Shown one piece after another: positions 11,519-23,185 of a stretch of 64,000 nt of DNA. The position numbers and the translations under genes were made by a program. Position 1 is the stretch's first letter; every line of letters begins with the position of its first letter. Source of the DNA: Ursus arctos (taxonomy: Eukaryota; Chordata; Mammalia; Carnivora; Ursidae); NCBI RefSeq assembly GCF_023065955.2, contig NW_026622786.1, forward strand, positions 44,068,938 to 44,132,937, in the 5' to 3' direction. The notes under the pieces are model-generated. The model was not told the origin of the DNA. It did no database searches and saw only the letters and a program-made list of their open reading frames with translations.

Positions 11519-12784
11519 TCTTCTTGCTGTTCTAATTGGGTAATTGCCACTGTTTTGTCTTCCAGATCACGGATCCATTTTTCTGTATCATCTAATCTGC
11601 TGTTGATTCCTTGTAGTGTATTTTTCAGCTTAATTATTGTATTCTTTAGCTCTATGGCTTCTGTTTGGTTATTATATTTTCTGTCTCATTGTTTAAGTTC
11701 TCACTGTGTTTCTTTATTCTTCTTCCAAGTTCAGTGAGCATCTTTATGACCACTACTTTGAACTATTTATCATTTAAACTACGTATCTCTGTTTCATTAA
11801 GTTTTTTTTTTCTGGAGTTTTATCTTATTCTTTCATTTGAAACATATTCTTCTGTCTCCTCATTTTGTCTGAGTTTTTGTCAATGCATTAGGCAGAACAG
11901 CTATCTATCCCTATCTTGAAGAAGTGGCCTTAAGTAGGAATGTGCCCAATGCAGACTATTTGTACCTGGTGGCTTTGGCTGGCCAGCTGGAGCTGGAGTG
12001 AGCACAGGGCTGGGGTCGTGGGGTGTTCCTCACTGGGGCTGCCCTGGTGGGACAGGTGAAGCTAGAGCATGCATGTGCCAGTGCGTCCTGGGGCACACTG
12101 CACTGGGATAATCTTGGCAGCATGGTTGGGTTGAGTGCTGGTCAGGGAGCGGGAGTTCTGGGGTTTACCATGCTGGGATGGCTCCTTAGGATGGCTAGAG
12201 CTGGTGTGGGCTTGGGGTGTGGGGCTTACCAGGGTGGCTCTAGCAGACCAGCTAGAGCTCCAAAACCCTGCTCCCATCTGTGCTATCCAGGTGGAGTGGT
12301 ACATAAACAATGGTGTTTACTGGTGCCTCTGACCATGGAGAAAGTTCCAGCAGTTCCCCCACTATTTTGCAGACTTCAGGGTGATTAAATGGATTTCCTT
12401 CACTTATAGTCTAGTTGCCCTTTAAACTGCTGTTTCATTTTATTTGGTTTTATTTTGTTTTGCTGTGCTCCAGGGTAGGCAAGTCTGTGTGCAGGTCCCT
12501 TGGTAATATCCCTCCCTACTTCAGGTAGTTGCATCAGGAGTGGGGTTCCCATCATTACCATGTCTCTGTTTCTGCTACCCTTCTCTGTGTGGTCCCCGTA
12601 TTCTTTGTTGTGCAGAAGCTGTTCAATCAAACTTCCGTTCTTCCAGAGGAATTGCTCTAGATGTAGGTGTAGATTTGCTGTGTCTGTGGGAGGTGGTGAG
12701 TTTAGGGTCTACCTATGCCACCATCTTGGACCACCGCCTGTGAATGTTACTTTGAATAAAACATAGAATCAGTGATATCTTTTG

Positions 12785-12985
12785 TTCATATAACACTTCT
12801 AACTTTAATATCATTTAATTCTCAGAATAACCCTGTGAGATAGGCAAGAAGATTATGAGCCAGATAAGGAAATTAAGGCTCAGGAGAGGTTGAATGGATT
12901 GAGGATGAACAGAACAAATTGCTGGCCAAGCAAAGACTAGAGCTCCCCTCCTGAGCTTCTAGTGCCAGGCTCATGCTATCACAGC
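12785..12985 (-). mobile_element. MIR SINE
   Basis: Reverse-complement MIR: 'atcatttaattctcagaata', 'accctgtgagatagg', 'aaattaaggctcaggagagg', in the usual order. Confidence 0.75.
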
Positions 12986-12989
12986 ACTT

Positions 12990-14580
12990 GGATTTGTTAA
13001 AAAAATATATGCTAAAGCCCAATTTGAACCACTTCTAAAGAAGAGTAATTCTTTGTATGTCAGTTTACAGGCCAAAAAAATTTCTATTTTAGAAAGTATG
13101 GCTCTTGAAATTTATCTTTATCCTCTTCATTCATGAATATTAATTCAGGGTGCACAGGGTGGTTGGCACTGTAATTGACTAATTTCATGTGAGTTCAGAC
13201 TTCCCATGAGGCAATGATAAAGTAAAATGCTGCTGGCTAAAAACATGCTGTCAGATATACAGGCAAAAATATTTTCCTGTTCTTTGATCAGTGTTGCTTA
13301 GGGTTATTGAACTAAATTTTTGCCTCCCTCTGCAGGCAAGCAAGACATAGTAGGCACAGAGCTGCCACTTAATTAAAAGAAGCTCTGTACTCAGAGAAGC
13401 TCCACGGGTTTGCCTGCATATGTGCGTGTGTGCATGTGTAGTGTGGGATTTGGCCATTTATTTGGTACATAAAATTGCTGCTTTTCCTCTGTTGCTTTTG
13501 TTAATAAAAACTATTGGTGGCACTTCACTGGGTACCATGCATTGATTTTTATACTTACTTTTATGACTTGACTCTATCTTATGCATTGTTTCATCACAAA
13601 GATCTTTAGTAATTTTGTTCACCTTATATTTGAATGATCACCTTTGTATGTGTGTTTTGGTGTTGTTATATCCATTTTTAGCACATATGTGCCTAGAGAG
13701 AAAGCATGTTTTTAAAAAGAACAACAGAAGTAATTACTTTGCTATATAATGCTGTTTTATTAGGCATTTGGCTTTGGTATTATTCATTGACATCTGTCAT
13801 TTCTCTATGCCTGAAGTTTTAATTCACATAACAATTCATCAGAGAGGCACACCTATTCAAAAAGAATATCCTGTGTAAGAACCTGGAATATAAACTATTT
13901 TGTCTATCTTTTGGAGTGATGTGGCAGCTTACTGATGACTAACAAAACCACTATAATCTCTCCTTGGCTTATGAAATTCATGGCTGCAAGGTTTTACTTC
14001 TCCTAGGTATTACTTGATCATGTTTCTTTCATTATAATGAGAAAATGGATGCGAAAGTTCTTTGGACTTTATAGAATGCTTAGCAAACATTCAACTATTG
14101 TTATTATTATTTGTTATGCCTATCAGAATGCTCATCCTAATAATTCAAGACTAACTTGAAAAAGGAGCAAGAGCTAGTATCTTCAGTTTTGTTCTGGTTA
14201 GGGGAATGTAGTAACAAAATCTAAGCTTGCAAAGAAATATCTGATTTATTATATGTATTTTTAACTGCTTTTTAGGCTTTCAGCGCTTGACAAAAGAAAA
14301 TGCAACTGAGGAGGGTCAGAAAAATCAAGAGATAAGAGGGAAATAATTTCCCGAGAGACTTTTGCTGAGATGTGATAGAAAGACTGGATCTTTGTCTCTC
14401 TTTCACCCTATTATTCTGAACTTGTATTGTGTTTTCTAATTTCCACTGGAGTCAGTGATTGGAGACTTTTACTAAATTAAATTAAATATACCAATACAAA
14501 CTACCAATTTTCTAAGGTTCACTTAATATCCTGAACTTAGTATAGGATGAGGAAAGAGAATAATTGGGCACTTTCCTCAA
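12990..14580. other. Unique DNA, no gene seen
   Basis: About 1.6 kb with no named repeat and no convincing exon. The 68-codon minus frame at 13251-13457 covers a short GT-rich stretch and has no support. Confidence 0.5.
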
Positions 14581-14584
14581 GGCC

Positions 14585-14795
14585 CAACTGTGCCCTAAGC
14601 ATGTTGTATATGTTACAATAATTGTCGAAACAACTCTACAAAGTAGGGTGGGTTCTCTCCATTTATATTTGGGAACAAGGAGGCTCCAAGATGATAAATC
14701 TGTTTATTCTAGGCTCTACAGCTAGTAAATGGTAGAGCTGGCATTTAAGACTATGTTCTCAGAACTCCTTAACCATGCTTTTAACCTTGTACCTA
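14585..14795 (-). mobile_element. MIR SINE
   Basis: Antisense MIR pattern: 'ctctccatttatatttggga', 'gctctacagctagtaaatgg', 'tagagctggcatttaagact', then 'ccttaaccatgcttttaacc'. Confidence 0.75.
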
Positions 14796-14949
14796 GCATA
14801 TTGACTTTGAAATGAAATGCTTATTGAATTTGATGTTTTCAAGGTTCTTTCACCAAGGTACTTTTCTCTGACTTTACCAATAATTGTGTTGATGGACAGA
14901 AATGATTTGGTTCATTTTTACAAGTGAGCTTAGACTGTTTTATCAGTTA

Positions 14950-15335
14950 AGGTAGCTGTTGGGACAAGTCTAAAATTGTGTTATGGTTCTAATATGATAG
15001 AAGTTTATTTTTCTTTCATGAAAAGTTTAAAAAACCCATACTTAAACTTAGTGGAGTTGGCTGTTTTCCAAGCAGTGACTCAGGCACCTGGGTGCCTCCC
15101 ATTTGGTGGATCCTCCATCTTAAATATATGGTTTCCAAGTTCTGCTGGTAGAAAGGATATAAACAGGGAAATAGTGGTGACAAAGATCCCTTCTGTTCTA
15201 GTTGTGGTGAGAGCTAGCCATATGACCCTGCTTAATTGCAAGGGGACTGGGAAGGGTAATCTCTGGCTTGGGGGAGCCATTGGGTCAGTGGGCACATGAT
15301 CTATCTTGCAGGTTTTTGTAGGGGATAGTTTTACC
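14950..15335. repeat. Unnamed old dispersed repeat, copy A
   Basis: This segment is similar in layout to 15530-15870: an opening near 'agaagtttattttt', a middle with a case-like 'ggcacctgggtgcctccc', then 'gccatatgaccctgcttaat' and 'tgcaaggggactgggaaggg'. The same order recurs there with 'gccacatggctacatctaac' and 'tgcaagggaggttggaaagt'. A third related copy is at 48745-49060. I recall this as a mammal-wide repeat but cannot give a family name. The 107- and 85-codon frames here are inside it. Confidence 0.6.
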
Positions 15336-15529
15336 AAATGTTTTGCTACTGTATACCATGGACCTCCATCTTTCCAGCCTCTGACATTAATTCCTTATTA
15401 ACCACTTCTTGGCCGCAAAACCAATGGCATAAATTTTAGGTTTTTCTTACAACAGTACCCGATTTGAAGGAATGATTTTCTGTATTGATTATAATAGACT
15501 AATTTCTCTACCAGGTAAACCTTAGAACT
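15336..15529. other. Short spacer between two repeat copies
   Basis: No recognised element. It separates two same-orientation copies of the unnamed repeat. Confidence 0.4.
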
Positions 15530-15870
15530 GTCATGGTTTAACACAGTAGAAGTTTAGTTCTTGCCCACATAATAACAATGTGGGTCCACAATGGTATATT
15601 TGTATGTTGGGGGTGATGGAAATCAGGGTTGGGGGACTGTGCTCTACACCAGTCATTTGAACATCCTGGTATTCATTGGTTTTCCACTTTTAACAGACAC
15701 CTTCCAAGATCACTTGGGCATTGACAGCCAGATAGTAGATGGGAAGGTTTTATGGGAGGGCCTAGTAGGGGAGCCGATCACTTTTGCTCACATTACATTA
15801 GGCAGAACTAAGCCACATGGCTACATCTAACTGCAAGGGAGGTTGGAAAGTCTGGTATAGCTGTGTGCCC
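15530..15870. repeat. Unnamed old dispersed repeat, copy B
   Basis: Same orientation and order as the copy at 14950-15335, well diverged from it: 'cagtagaagtttagttcttg', then 'cacttttgctcacattacat', then 'ccacatggctacatctaact'. The 79-codon frame at 15591-15830 is incidental. Confidence 0.6.
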
Positions 15871-16925
15871 AGGGAGAAGGTTGCAGTGGTTTGGTGAAAA
15901 GCTATTCTCTTCCATAGTGGATAATAATTTTTAAAGTATATTTACATTGGCTAAATCTATGCATTTGACAAAGAACTGAGTATGTTCACATGAACTGAAC
16001 AAGTATTGAAAAATATTCCTGTCATCACATAAGAGAATGAGAGGTAGAACAGTAAAAACCTACCTACCTATAGTTGAAAGCTCCTGTGTCTCAATTGAGT
16101 GAATAAGATGTATTGCCAAATATACAAAACACTAGGCAAACCTGTTTGATTATATTTGCTGATAGTAAAAATTTGACTTACAAAGTACTGTGTATAATTT
16201 TGTCATTTGAGAGAGGAAGTGTATTTGCAGAACTATAAATGTGTTCTCTCATCTTGAAATTAATCCATATTTGTAACTAGATTAAATTCATTTCATAGAA
16301 AATTTACACACCTGCGGATTTAAAGAATATGATTTTAATAATAGTACGTACTTTCTACCACTGACCATATCTCACTTTAATCCCTTTGCTGAGAAAAACA
16401 GACTGATTGTACGGCTCTACTGTATTATTAAAACAGAAAATATTTTTAAAACTAAAGTCAAAATAACTATTCAGCGTGCAAATGTTAGCGTCAAACTTGA
16501 AAACTGTTATTATTTTAAAGATGATAGAGATTTAAGATAGTAGAATGAATGCTCTATTTTCCTATGCATATCTTAAAAACGCAGCATAAGGTTCAAACTT
16601 ATAAAGAGGAAAGAGGAAATCATAATTAAATTGACTTAAATAACATCAAATTTTAGTAATATGGTGCTATTTCAGTAGTTTTATTATGAGAGTTTATTGC
16701 TGGCTCCTTGACTTATATATATTTAAGACCAGACGTATGAAAAGAGAAAGCTGACACTGAGCATGTGTGGTATAGTGTTTTATTATGTGTGACCTTTTGA
16801 GAACCATGGGCCTGAAACTAGGTTTTAAGAAACATTGTTTGAATGAATGAATGGTATATTTTCAGGCTATGACACATTGTCAGAAATAGAAGTCTTAATT
16901 TATGCATAATCATGACATTTTCTTT
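15871..16925. other. Unique AT-rich DNA, nothing recognised
   Basis: About 1 kb with no repeat family, exon or RNA gene that I can support. Confidence 0.5.
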
Positions 16926-17148
16926 CCTTTTTTTTAAAGAAATTTATTTATTTATTTGAGAGAGACAGAGAGAGAGAGAGAGCATTAATGTGTGCATTGA
17001 GGGAGGGGCAGAGGGAGAGACTCTTAGAGCAGACTCCCAGCTGAACGCAAAGACCAATGCAGGGCTTGATCTCACCATTGATGAGATCATGACCTGAGCT
17101 GAAACCAAGAGTTGGAGGCTCAACTGACTGAGCCACTCACACGCCCCC
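16926..17148 (-). mobile_element. CAN-SINE, older copy
   Basis: Minus-strand SINEC with a (GA)n run at about 16960-16982 and a diverged head ('gagccactcacacgccccc'). Flanks 16907-16924 and 17149-17167 are only loosely alike, so the target duplication is decayed or absent. Confidence 0.9.
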
Positions 17149-17300
17149 AACATCGTGATTTTTTTCTAACAGTTTTAAAGTTAGATTGTATTCTTATCTA
17201 ATCCAAACATGACAAGAACCTTAGCTCTTTTAAGTAGCCATTTATTAGTTCCTTCTCATATTTCTCTCTAGTTTTTGTTGTCTAGAATTTTAGTTTTTCG

Positions 17301-17479
17301 TCTTTTTAAAGATTTATTTTATTATTTATTTGAGAGAAAGTGCTCATGAGAGGATCTCAGGCAGACTCTCAGCTGAGCAGGGAGCCCGGTGCTGGGCTTG
17401 ATCTCACCACCCTGTGATCATGACCTGAGCCGAAACCAAGAGTCAAAGACCCAACCAACTGAGCCACGCAGGCGCCCCT
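17301..17479 (-). mobile_element. CAN-SINE, older copy
   Basis: Minus-strand SINEC ending 'gccacgcaggcgcccc'. A short possible target duplication (gtttttc, 17293-17299 and 17481-17487) flanks it. It lies only about 150 bases from the preceding SINE. Confidence 0.9.
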
Positions 17480-17549
17480 GGTTTTTCATTTTATAAACAT
17501 ATACGTAAGCTACTTTTTTGTTAGTCAGTAATAATTTAGCAACACTCAA

Positions 17550-17995
17550 AAATAAATTTCTATGGTTATCATTATTTCTTATGAACCACACTTTTCCTCG
17601 GTGTTTTTTTTTTCTAGATAGATTATATCCTCAAGTGATTTTTTTTAATGGATGGTTTGCTTTATACTCCATTAATCATTATATATCTGAAGATGTCAGT
17701 ATTTTATTTTTCTTTATACATATATTTCCTCAGGATTTTGAAGATGCTGTTACATTGTGTTTTGGTCTTTCTCACGATCAATGATTCTGTTGTTCATTGA
17801 ATTGCTCTCCTTTTGTGGTTAATGTGGTTTTTTTTCCCCTCTGACAGCTTTCCTCTTTGTCACTGATTTATCATTTATTCATACAATTATATGAGTTGTT
17901 GCATAATGTATTTTGAGGCTTGTATGAAGTGCATATATGTTGATAGTGCATATGTACTAACTGGGATATAAATATACCTTTGTCCTTTTTGACAG
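17550..17995 (-). mobile_element. Possible old L1 fragment
   Basis: T-rich sequence whose wording loosely follows antisense L1M leader/ORF1 regions. The match is weak and no domain can be read. Confidence 0.3.
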
Positions 17996-18119
17996 CTGGC
18001 TTGAACACGTAAAGTTTAAATGCTATCCAGGGTTAATTTGGGGGGAAAAATCGTCAGATAAAGCCAAAAGCCTGAGATCCTCTGGTAGTCTCTATATATT
18101 ATTGTTCTTTCAGTTTTGA

Positions 18120-18605
18120 AAATCAGAAATCTAACACAAATTAGCTTAAACAAAAAGGAATTTATTAGCTCAAGTAATTGCAAAGGGCAAGGATGAAGCT
18201 GGATGTGTACGAAATCAGGAACCTAAATGCTTCTATAACACTCCTTCCACTTCTCTGCATTTGGCATTTTTTTCTTCTGCTGTAGATGGGCCTCTTCATA
18301 TGATAAGGTCATGCTCTTTGGCACCTCAGGGCTTATAAATGAAGAGCTTTGCAATCGTATGACAAAGGGAACTACTTTGTGAGCTCCATGTACATACGCC
18401 GTAGGGAAGGGTTTTGATCCTCCCAACTCTGGATATTTGCCCATCCTTTGTCTAATATACTGTGCCCAAGTGGATAGGTAGCATGATGGACCCAGTCTGT
18501 TTGATAGGCTGACACTATGGTCAGGCAGAGTGGAGGTGGGATTTTTTACCAAACGAAGGGGGAAGGGGTGCTGAGAAGATAAAAACAGTAGTTACTACAC
18601 CCTGT
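18120..18605. repeat. Old dispersed repeat of unassigned family, copy 1
   Basis: The opening 'aaaaaggaatttattagctc', the later 'tggtcaggcagagtggaggt' and the end 'aagggggaaggggtgctgag' resemble a common mammalian dispersed repeat that I cannot name with certainty. The 109-codon minus frame at 18223-18552 is inside it and is not supported as a gene. Confidence 0.45.
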
Positions 18606-18854
18606 TTTTCTACTTTTCCATACTAGGAACATGACCCATCCTTAATTTTAATCCTGTTCTATCAATATATGCTTTTATGACTAAGCCTTCCTTTGTCTTC
18701 ACTATGTGTATTTAATTACTTCTTTATATGTCTTCTTAGCTGTGTTTCCTTTATGGAATGTATCGCTTTGCTTAATAGTTATATCTGTGTATTTCTCCCT
18801 TATTAGGCTTTAATCTCTTTTTGGTAAGAAATTGTTTCCTTTTCATTTTTGTGA

Positions 18855-18965
18855 TCTTCATTTATTCATTCATTCAAATAATACTTACGGAGTGGCTCCT
18901 TTGTGCCAGGCACTATGATAGCCACTGGGCAAATATTGGACACTCCATAAATCCCTTCCTGAATA
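18855..18965 (-). mobile_element. L2 LINE 3' end
   Basis: Antisense L2 tail: 'atttattcattcattcaaat', then 'ctcctttgtgccaggcacta'. Confidence 0.65.
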
Positions 18966-19518
18966 AAGCTTTCTGTACATCCTGAAAAAACATTTGTTAT
19001 GCTACTAAGGTTTTGACAGGCTAGATGCTTTCGTTTCATTTTCCTGTTGTTGTAATTTAAAAGCACGAAGTCTAGAGAATGACCTTTGAAATGTTACACA
19101 TGATGTGCATTTCAAGGGGAAAAAATTTGGCTTGGCACACCAACCTCCTCACTGTGTTTTAAGATGTGATACTTCAGGGATGCGGCAAAAGAGCAAAGCA
19201 GGCCAAAAGTTGTCTCCATGGAGAGATGAACCGCAGGCCTGATACATCTCTGTTTTCATTAAAACAGGGAACATACCCATAGCGTTCAGTCAGCTACAGG
19301 CCATTTGAAGATACTTTTTAATACTATAAAGTCACTAAAATAAATTCCAGTGCTTCTCACGGTAGCACCAAATAAAACAAATGGTAAAATTAAAAAAAAT
19401 AGAAGAAATGAAAACCCCATATTCTACCTTCTGATACACTTGTCATCATCATAAAAAGCATATTAGAGCTGTTTCTTTTTCTAAGAAAAAAGCACTTTTC
19501 TTTAGAAATAAGCAACTA
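18966..19518. other. Unique DNA, nothing recognised
   Basis: No repeat or coding signal is supported up to the SINE. Confidence 0.45.
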
Positions 19519-19737
19519 GGGACGCCTGGGTGGCTCAGTTGGTTGAACATCGTCAACTCTTGGTTTTGGCTCAGGTCATGATCTTGGGGTGGTGGGATCA
19601 AGCCCTGCATTGGGCTCTGCACTCAACTGGGAGTCTGCTTGTCCTTCTCCCTTCTCCTTCTGCTCCTCCCCCTGCTTGCACTCTTTCCCTCTCTCTCAAA
19701 TAAACAAGTAAATAGGTAAATAAAATCTTAAAAAAAA
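19519..19737 (+). mobile_element. CAN-SINE
   Basis: Plus-strand SINEC, full order visible: tRNA-derived head 'gacgcctgggtggctcagtt', the B-box-side 'ggctcaggtcatgatc', the CT-rich middle, 'ctctctcaaataaacaagta' and an A-tail. Target duplication 'agaaata(g/a)...caac' at 19504-19516 and 19738-19750 (one mismatch). Confidence 0.95.
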
Positions 19738-19803
19738 AGAAATAAACAACGATTTTTCCCATTTCCTGGAGACCCTGTGACGTTACTAAAAACTTAATTC
19801 ACA

Positions 19804-19918
19804 CAGTGTGTGTGCGCGTGTGCATGCATGTGTATGAGTTTGTTAAGATCTGTGGCACCCTAAGCTCTAGAGATTTTCTGAGAACAACTGTGTGTTATTT
19901 GTGTGTGTGTGTGTGTGG
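19804..19918. repeat. TG-rich microsatellite region
   Basis: Interrupted (TG)n at 19806-19835 and a purer (GT)n at 19901-19917. Confidence 0.85.
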
Positions 19919-20017
19919 GTGGCGGAGATAAAGCATCATAGAATCTGGAAGTGCCCTAAAAAGTAGAAAATATACTTATTCATCCAGTTTTATCCCATAG
20001 AGGTGTTCTTTCTCACC

Positions 20018-20041
20018 TTTTTTTTTTTTTTTTTTTTTTTT
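20018..20041. repeat. 24-base T homopolymer
   Basis: Uninterrupted T run. It could be the trace of a minus-strand poly(A) tail, but no retroelement body adjoins it that I can identify with confidence. Confidence 0.9.
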
Positions 20042-20094
20042 ACTTTATGCATCTTGTTTCTTATACCTGTATGGCTCTTCTCCTTCTATGTATC

Positions 20095-20605
20095 AAATTC
20101 ATACTCTTCCTTCAACTGAAAGTAACAGGAAATCCGTAACTCACATGAATTAATAAGAAAATCTATTATGGGACCTACCATTTCCAGGGTTGGTTAGTTC
20201 AAATCTTATTGACATCATTGAGAACCTAGGTGTTTTCCATTTTAAAAGTCTTTGATTCTCAGTTTATCAGTTTTGACATCAGGCAAATTTATTTTGTGTT
20301 TGCAAGATAGCATCACCACCAGTCACAATGACCTGCTGAAAAGGATACATCTTTTCCCATGTGTCTATTTTTCAGAGTGGGAAAATCTTCCCTATAAGCC
20401 CTAGCTGACTTCCCAGCATAGCTCATTTGCTCTGACTAAACCAACCTCTAGAAAAGGAAATGGGATTAATATGATTGCCTTGGATTAACAGTATTTACTT
20501 CTGAGGTATAAGAGGGAAGGGTGGATCCTGGACAAAACCAGGATTCTCCAATGGGAAAGAAAGGAGAATTGGATACCAGGCTGATCAGCCTTGGTGTTGG
20601 CTATG
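20095..20605. repeat. Possible copy 2 of the unassigned repeat at 18.1 kb
   Basis: Loose similarity in order to 18120-18605 (a 'gaaaatctattatggga' type start, 'ttggttagttcaaatc', later 'gagtgggaaaatcttcccta'). The similarity is judged by eye and may be wrong. Confidence 0.3.
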
Positions 20606-23185
20606 CTCACCTAGAACATGCCTCTCCCTGACCACTTGAGGTAAAATTAATCTTTCTTTTCTATGCTCCTAGTGCAAACTTGAATGAGCATTTTGTTTCT
20701 GTTATTTGCACTTAAAAGAAATTACTCTTAACATTTAATTTGAAGCTTACCATAATATTACACCCCATTTATAACCCATGCTACCTTTGTTGGACAAGAT
20801 GAGGGTTCCATCACACCAAAACAGACATGAACATTTAAAACTATTGCAGTATGATTTCTGATAGCTACATCGCTACATCAGTAACAACACTTTCTTTGCT
20901 GCTTTTGAAAATATACCTCTAAAATCTCAATATTAGATGCTGTTCCATCCCATCTCTCTGACCTCCACCTTCTGCCTATTGTGAACATACCAGAGTAGTG
21001 GAGCAGATATAGTTAGGAGTGTTGAAGGGTGGATAAAAAACAATGGAATCTGAGAGGCAGAAAAGTTTGTCTAACATGTTGACACACGACTTAGTTTTGG
21101 GAGAGAATAAAACTCTAACATTATTTTAAAGCCTCTCTTGCAAATTGTTTTCTCTTTGAAGAGCAATAGTGGCAAGATCAGATGAAGACTGCGGTAATAA
21201 AGCAAGAACTGAGTAAATGGTCTCAATAATTATCCTTCAGATGTTGACCTGCGATGTGACAAGGAATAGTTTGGAGAAAAATGGTCTTTTCATAAATAGT
21301 AAATAATACTTCTATAGAGAGACCAGTCCTACTAACTTAAAAAAAGTTTTTATCCCAATGTGTTTTTAATGGAAAGGCCAGAAAAAAGAAGCCACCGGAG
21401 GTGATAAATACAAGAAATCATGTAATTCTCACAAAGATACCCCAAATGCCTTCATTAAAGACATAACCAATTTTAAATGAACAAATATATTAATATCAGT
21501 GTTTAAATGTAACATTCTGTTTACTTAAATTAGTAATTACTATAAATGATAATGATTTTTCATATTCTTAAATATCTAATGCATTAGTCATTCCTCCTTT
21601 GGCTGAGATATGAGAGAATCAGGCCGATTATAGGTTTTATATAGATTTAAAGAAAGAATAGATTATTTAGATAAATATTAAATGGAGGCATTGTTGCCTC
21701 ACTGTTTGTTTTTTGTGATGTTTTATTAATCTTCTTTATTATTCTGTTTTTTTAACGTTTTACACTGTAATGTTTTCATGCGGAGTTGAGGTTCTAATGG
21801 GTGTGAATTTTAGTATCCTTATTAGAAATCAAATACCCTAAGGGGGATTCAGCATGTAATAAATTATGTGGCATCTTGTTCTTTCCTTAATTTTTCATAT
21901 GGGTTAGTGCATAATGAAACTGAGTAAGGAATTAATATTCTTTCTTTAGTAGTTATAAATAATTTGCCTTGCTTATTAAAAGTGAGCAAATTTGCTGTTC
22001 AAAAAGTTGGTGACTTAAGTTACTGGTTCTTAAATAACTTTTCTTGAATATTAAAATCTACTTATTTTATGTCAGCTTCTTTGAAAAATTGTTTTGTTAT
22101 CTTTTGTTTTCTCGCCTGGCCAGTGTAGTTCATTCATTCATTCACTTGATCACAAAAGGCAATGTGACCCAGACTCTGCTGGCACAAACAAACCACTCAG
22201 TTTGATGCTTCTCCTTGCCACTTTAATGCTGCTTCTGATTTTTCAAGGGCTTAAGCTTGAAGAATCCCTGAATAAAAACAAACAACCTAGCTATAGGCCT
22301 TGTATTCTATAGCCACGGTCATTCGCTGTGCACCATCGATGATAGAGCATCTGGGAGCCAGCAGGATGTTTCGGTTTTCCATCCAATTGTTTTGGTTGTC
22401 AACACACTTTCGTCAGTGAGGCAAGAGTTATGGAGCAGAAATTTGGAGCATCTCTATTTTTAGTTCACTAAAGCTCTCTGACCCTTCTCTTCCGTACACA
22501 CATGAATTTTTATTGTTTGTTATATCTACTCTCTAAATTCACAGAACAAATCTTGGGCTTATTTTCACTAATGAAGGCTCCTTTCACTTTGGATTGGAGA
22601 ATAGCAGGATTGGAGAATATCACAGTTTTAGAATTGGTCTCAGCTATCATTGATGTTCAACTTAATTATACACATTTTTAGCAAGCTGTATATATGTCAT
22701 CAGAGCATTTCACCATAGAACATATAAATTAGTCCTATAATTACAGGGAAATGTCACATGCATCTCATTATCACATGGCAGAATTTGTCTTAGAGAAATA
22801 AGTAATTTCATTCTAAGAAAAGGATAAAGTTCAAGTATTTCTGGGTACTGCCAACACCTTAATGCATAATTGAATAGGAATGAATCTGGAGGATTAAATA
22901 TGAGAGATGAGAATGGTTTTCTAAAAATCCAGATTATTTAAACAGTCCTTTCCAAATCCAGATAGAAATTGCTCCATACTTTGTTACTTTTTTTTAGACT
23001 TTGCCAAAAATCAATGGAGTATCTTGCCCCAAGGACCTCATGGAAGCGATCGTAGTCCAGTGAGATCTGAATCAGCTCTGCAGGTAGCTTATATGGATTA
23101 TGCCTTGAGGCTCTGGATAATTTACTAGTCCTAGGACATCCTTTTCTACTCAGTATGTGTGATTCACACTTTTCTTCTTCAGGTT
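20606..23185. other. Unique DNA, no gene seen
   Basis: About 2.6 kb with no confident repeat. The 72-codon frame at 22094-22312 is unsupported. Confidence 0.5.

Larger units (their letters stand above)
8540..12753 (-). mobile_element. Old L1 with both ends intact but RT region deleted
   Basis: Reading minus strand from 12737: an L1M-type 5' start ('aagatggtggcataggtaga'), a GC-rich leader to about 11950, ORF1 (about 11900-10872), an inter-ORF region, ORF2 endonuclease (about 10150-9303), then an abrupt junction near 9297-9303 to the last part of ORF2 (9297-8900) and the 3' UTR. Roughly the ORF2 RT section is absent. A diverged 16-base target duplication (8540-8555 and 12738-12753, two mismatches plus a shared flank) brackets the element. 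Three SINEs with clean duplications interrupt it at 9963, 10641 and 11335, so it predates them. Confidence 0.85.

Noticed and set aside
11996..12345. Possible CpG island or promoter
   Set aside because: GC content is raised but CpG pairs are rare, and the stretch is the leader of the old L1.
12023..12388. 121-codon GC-richer frame
   Set aside because: It lies in the antisense leader of the old L1. The composition comes from the L1 5' region, not from a gene.
19519..19600. Functional tRNA gene
   Set aside because: The tRNA-like head belongs to a SINE and is too diverged to fold as a working tRNA. The same holds for the heads of the other SINEs.
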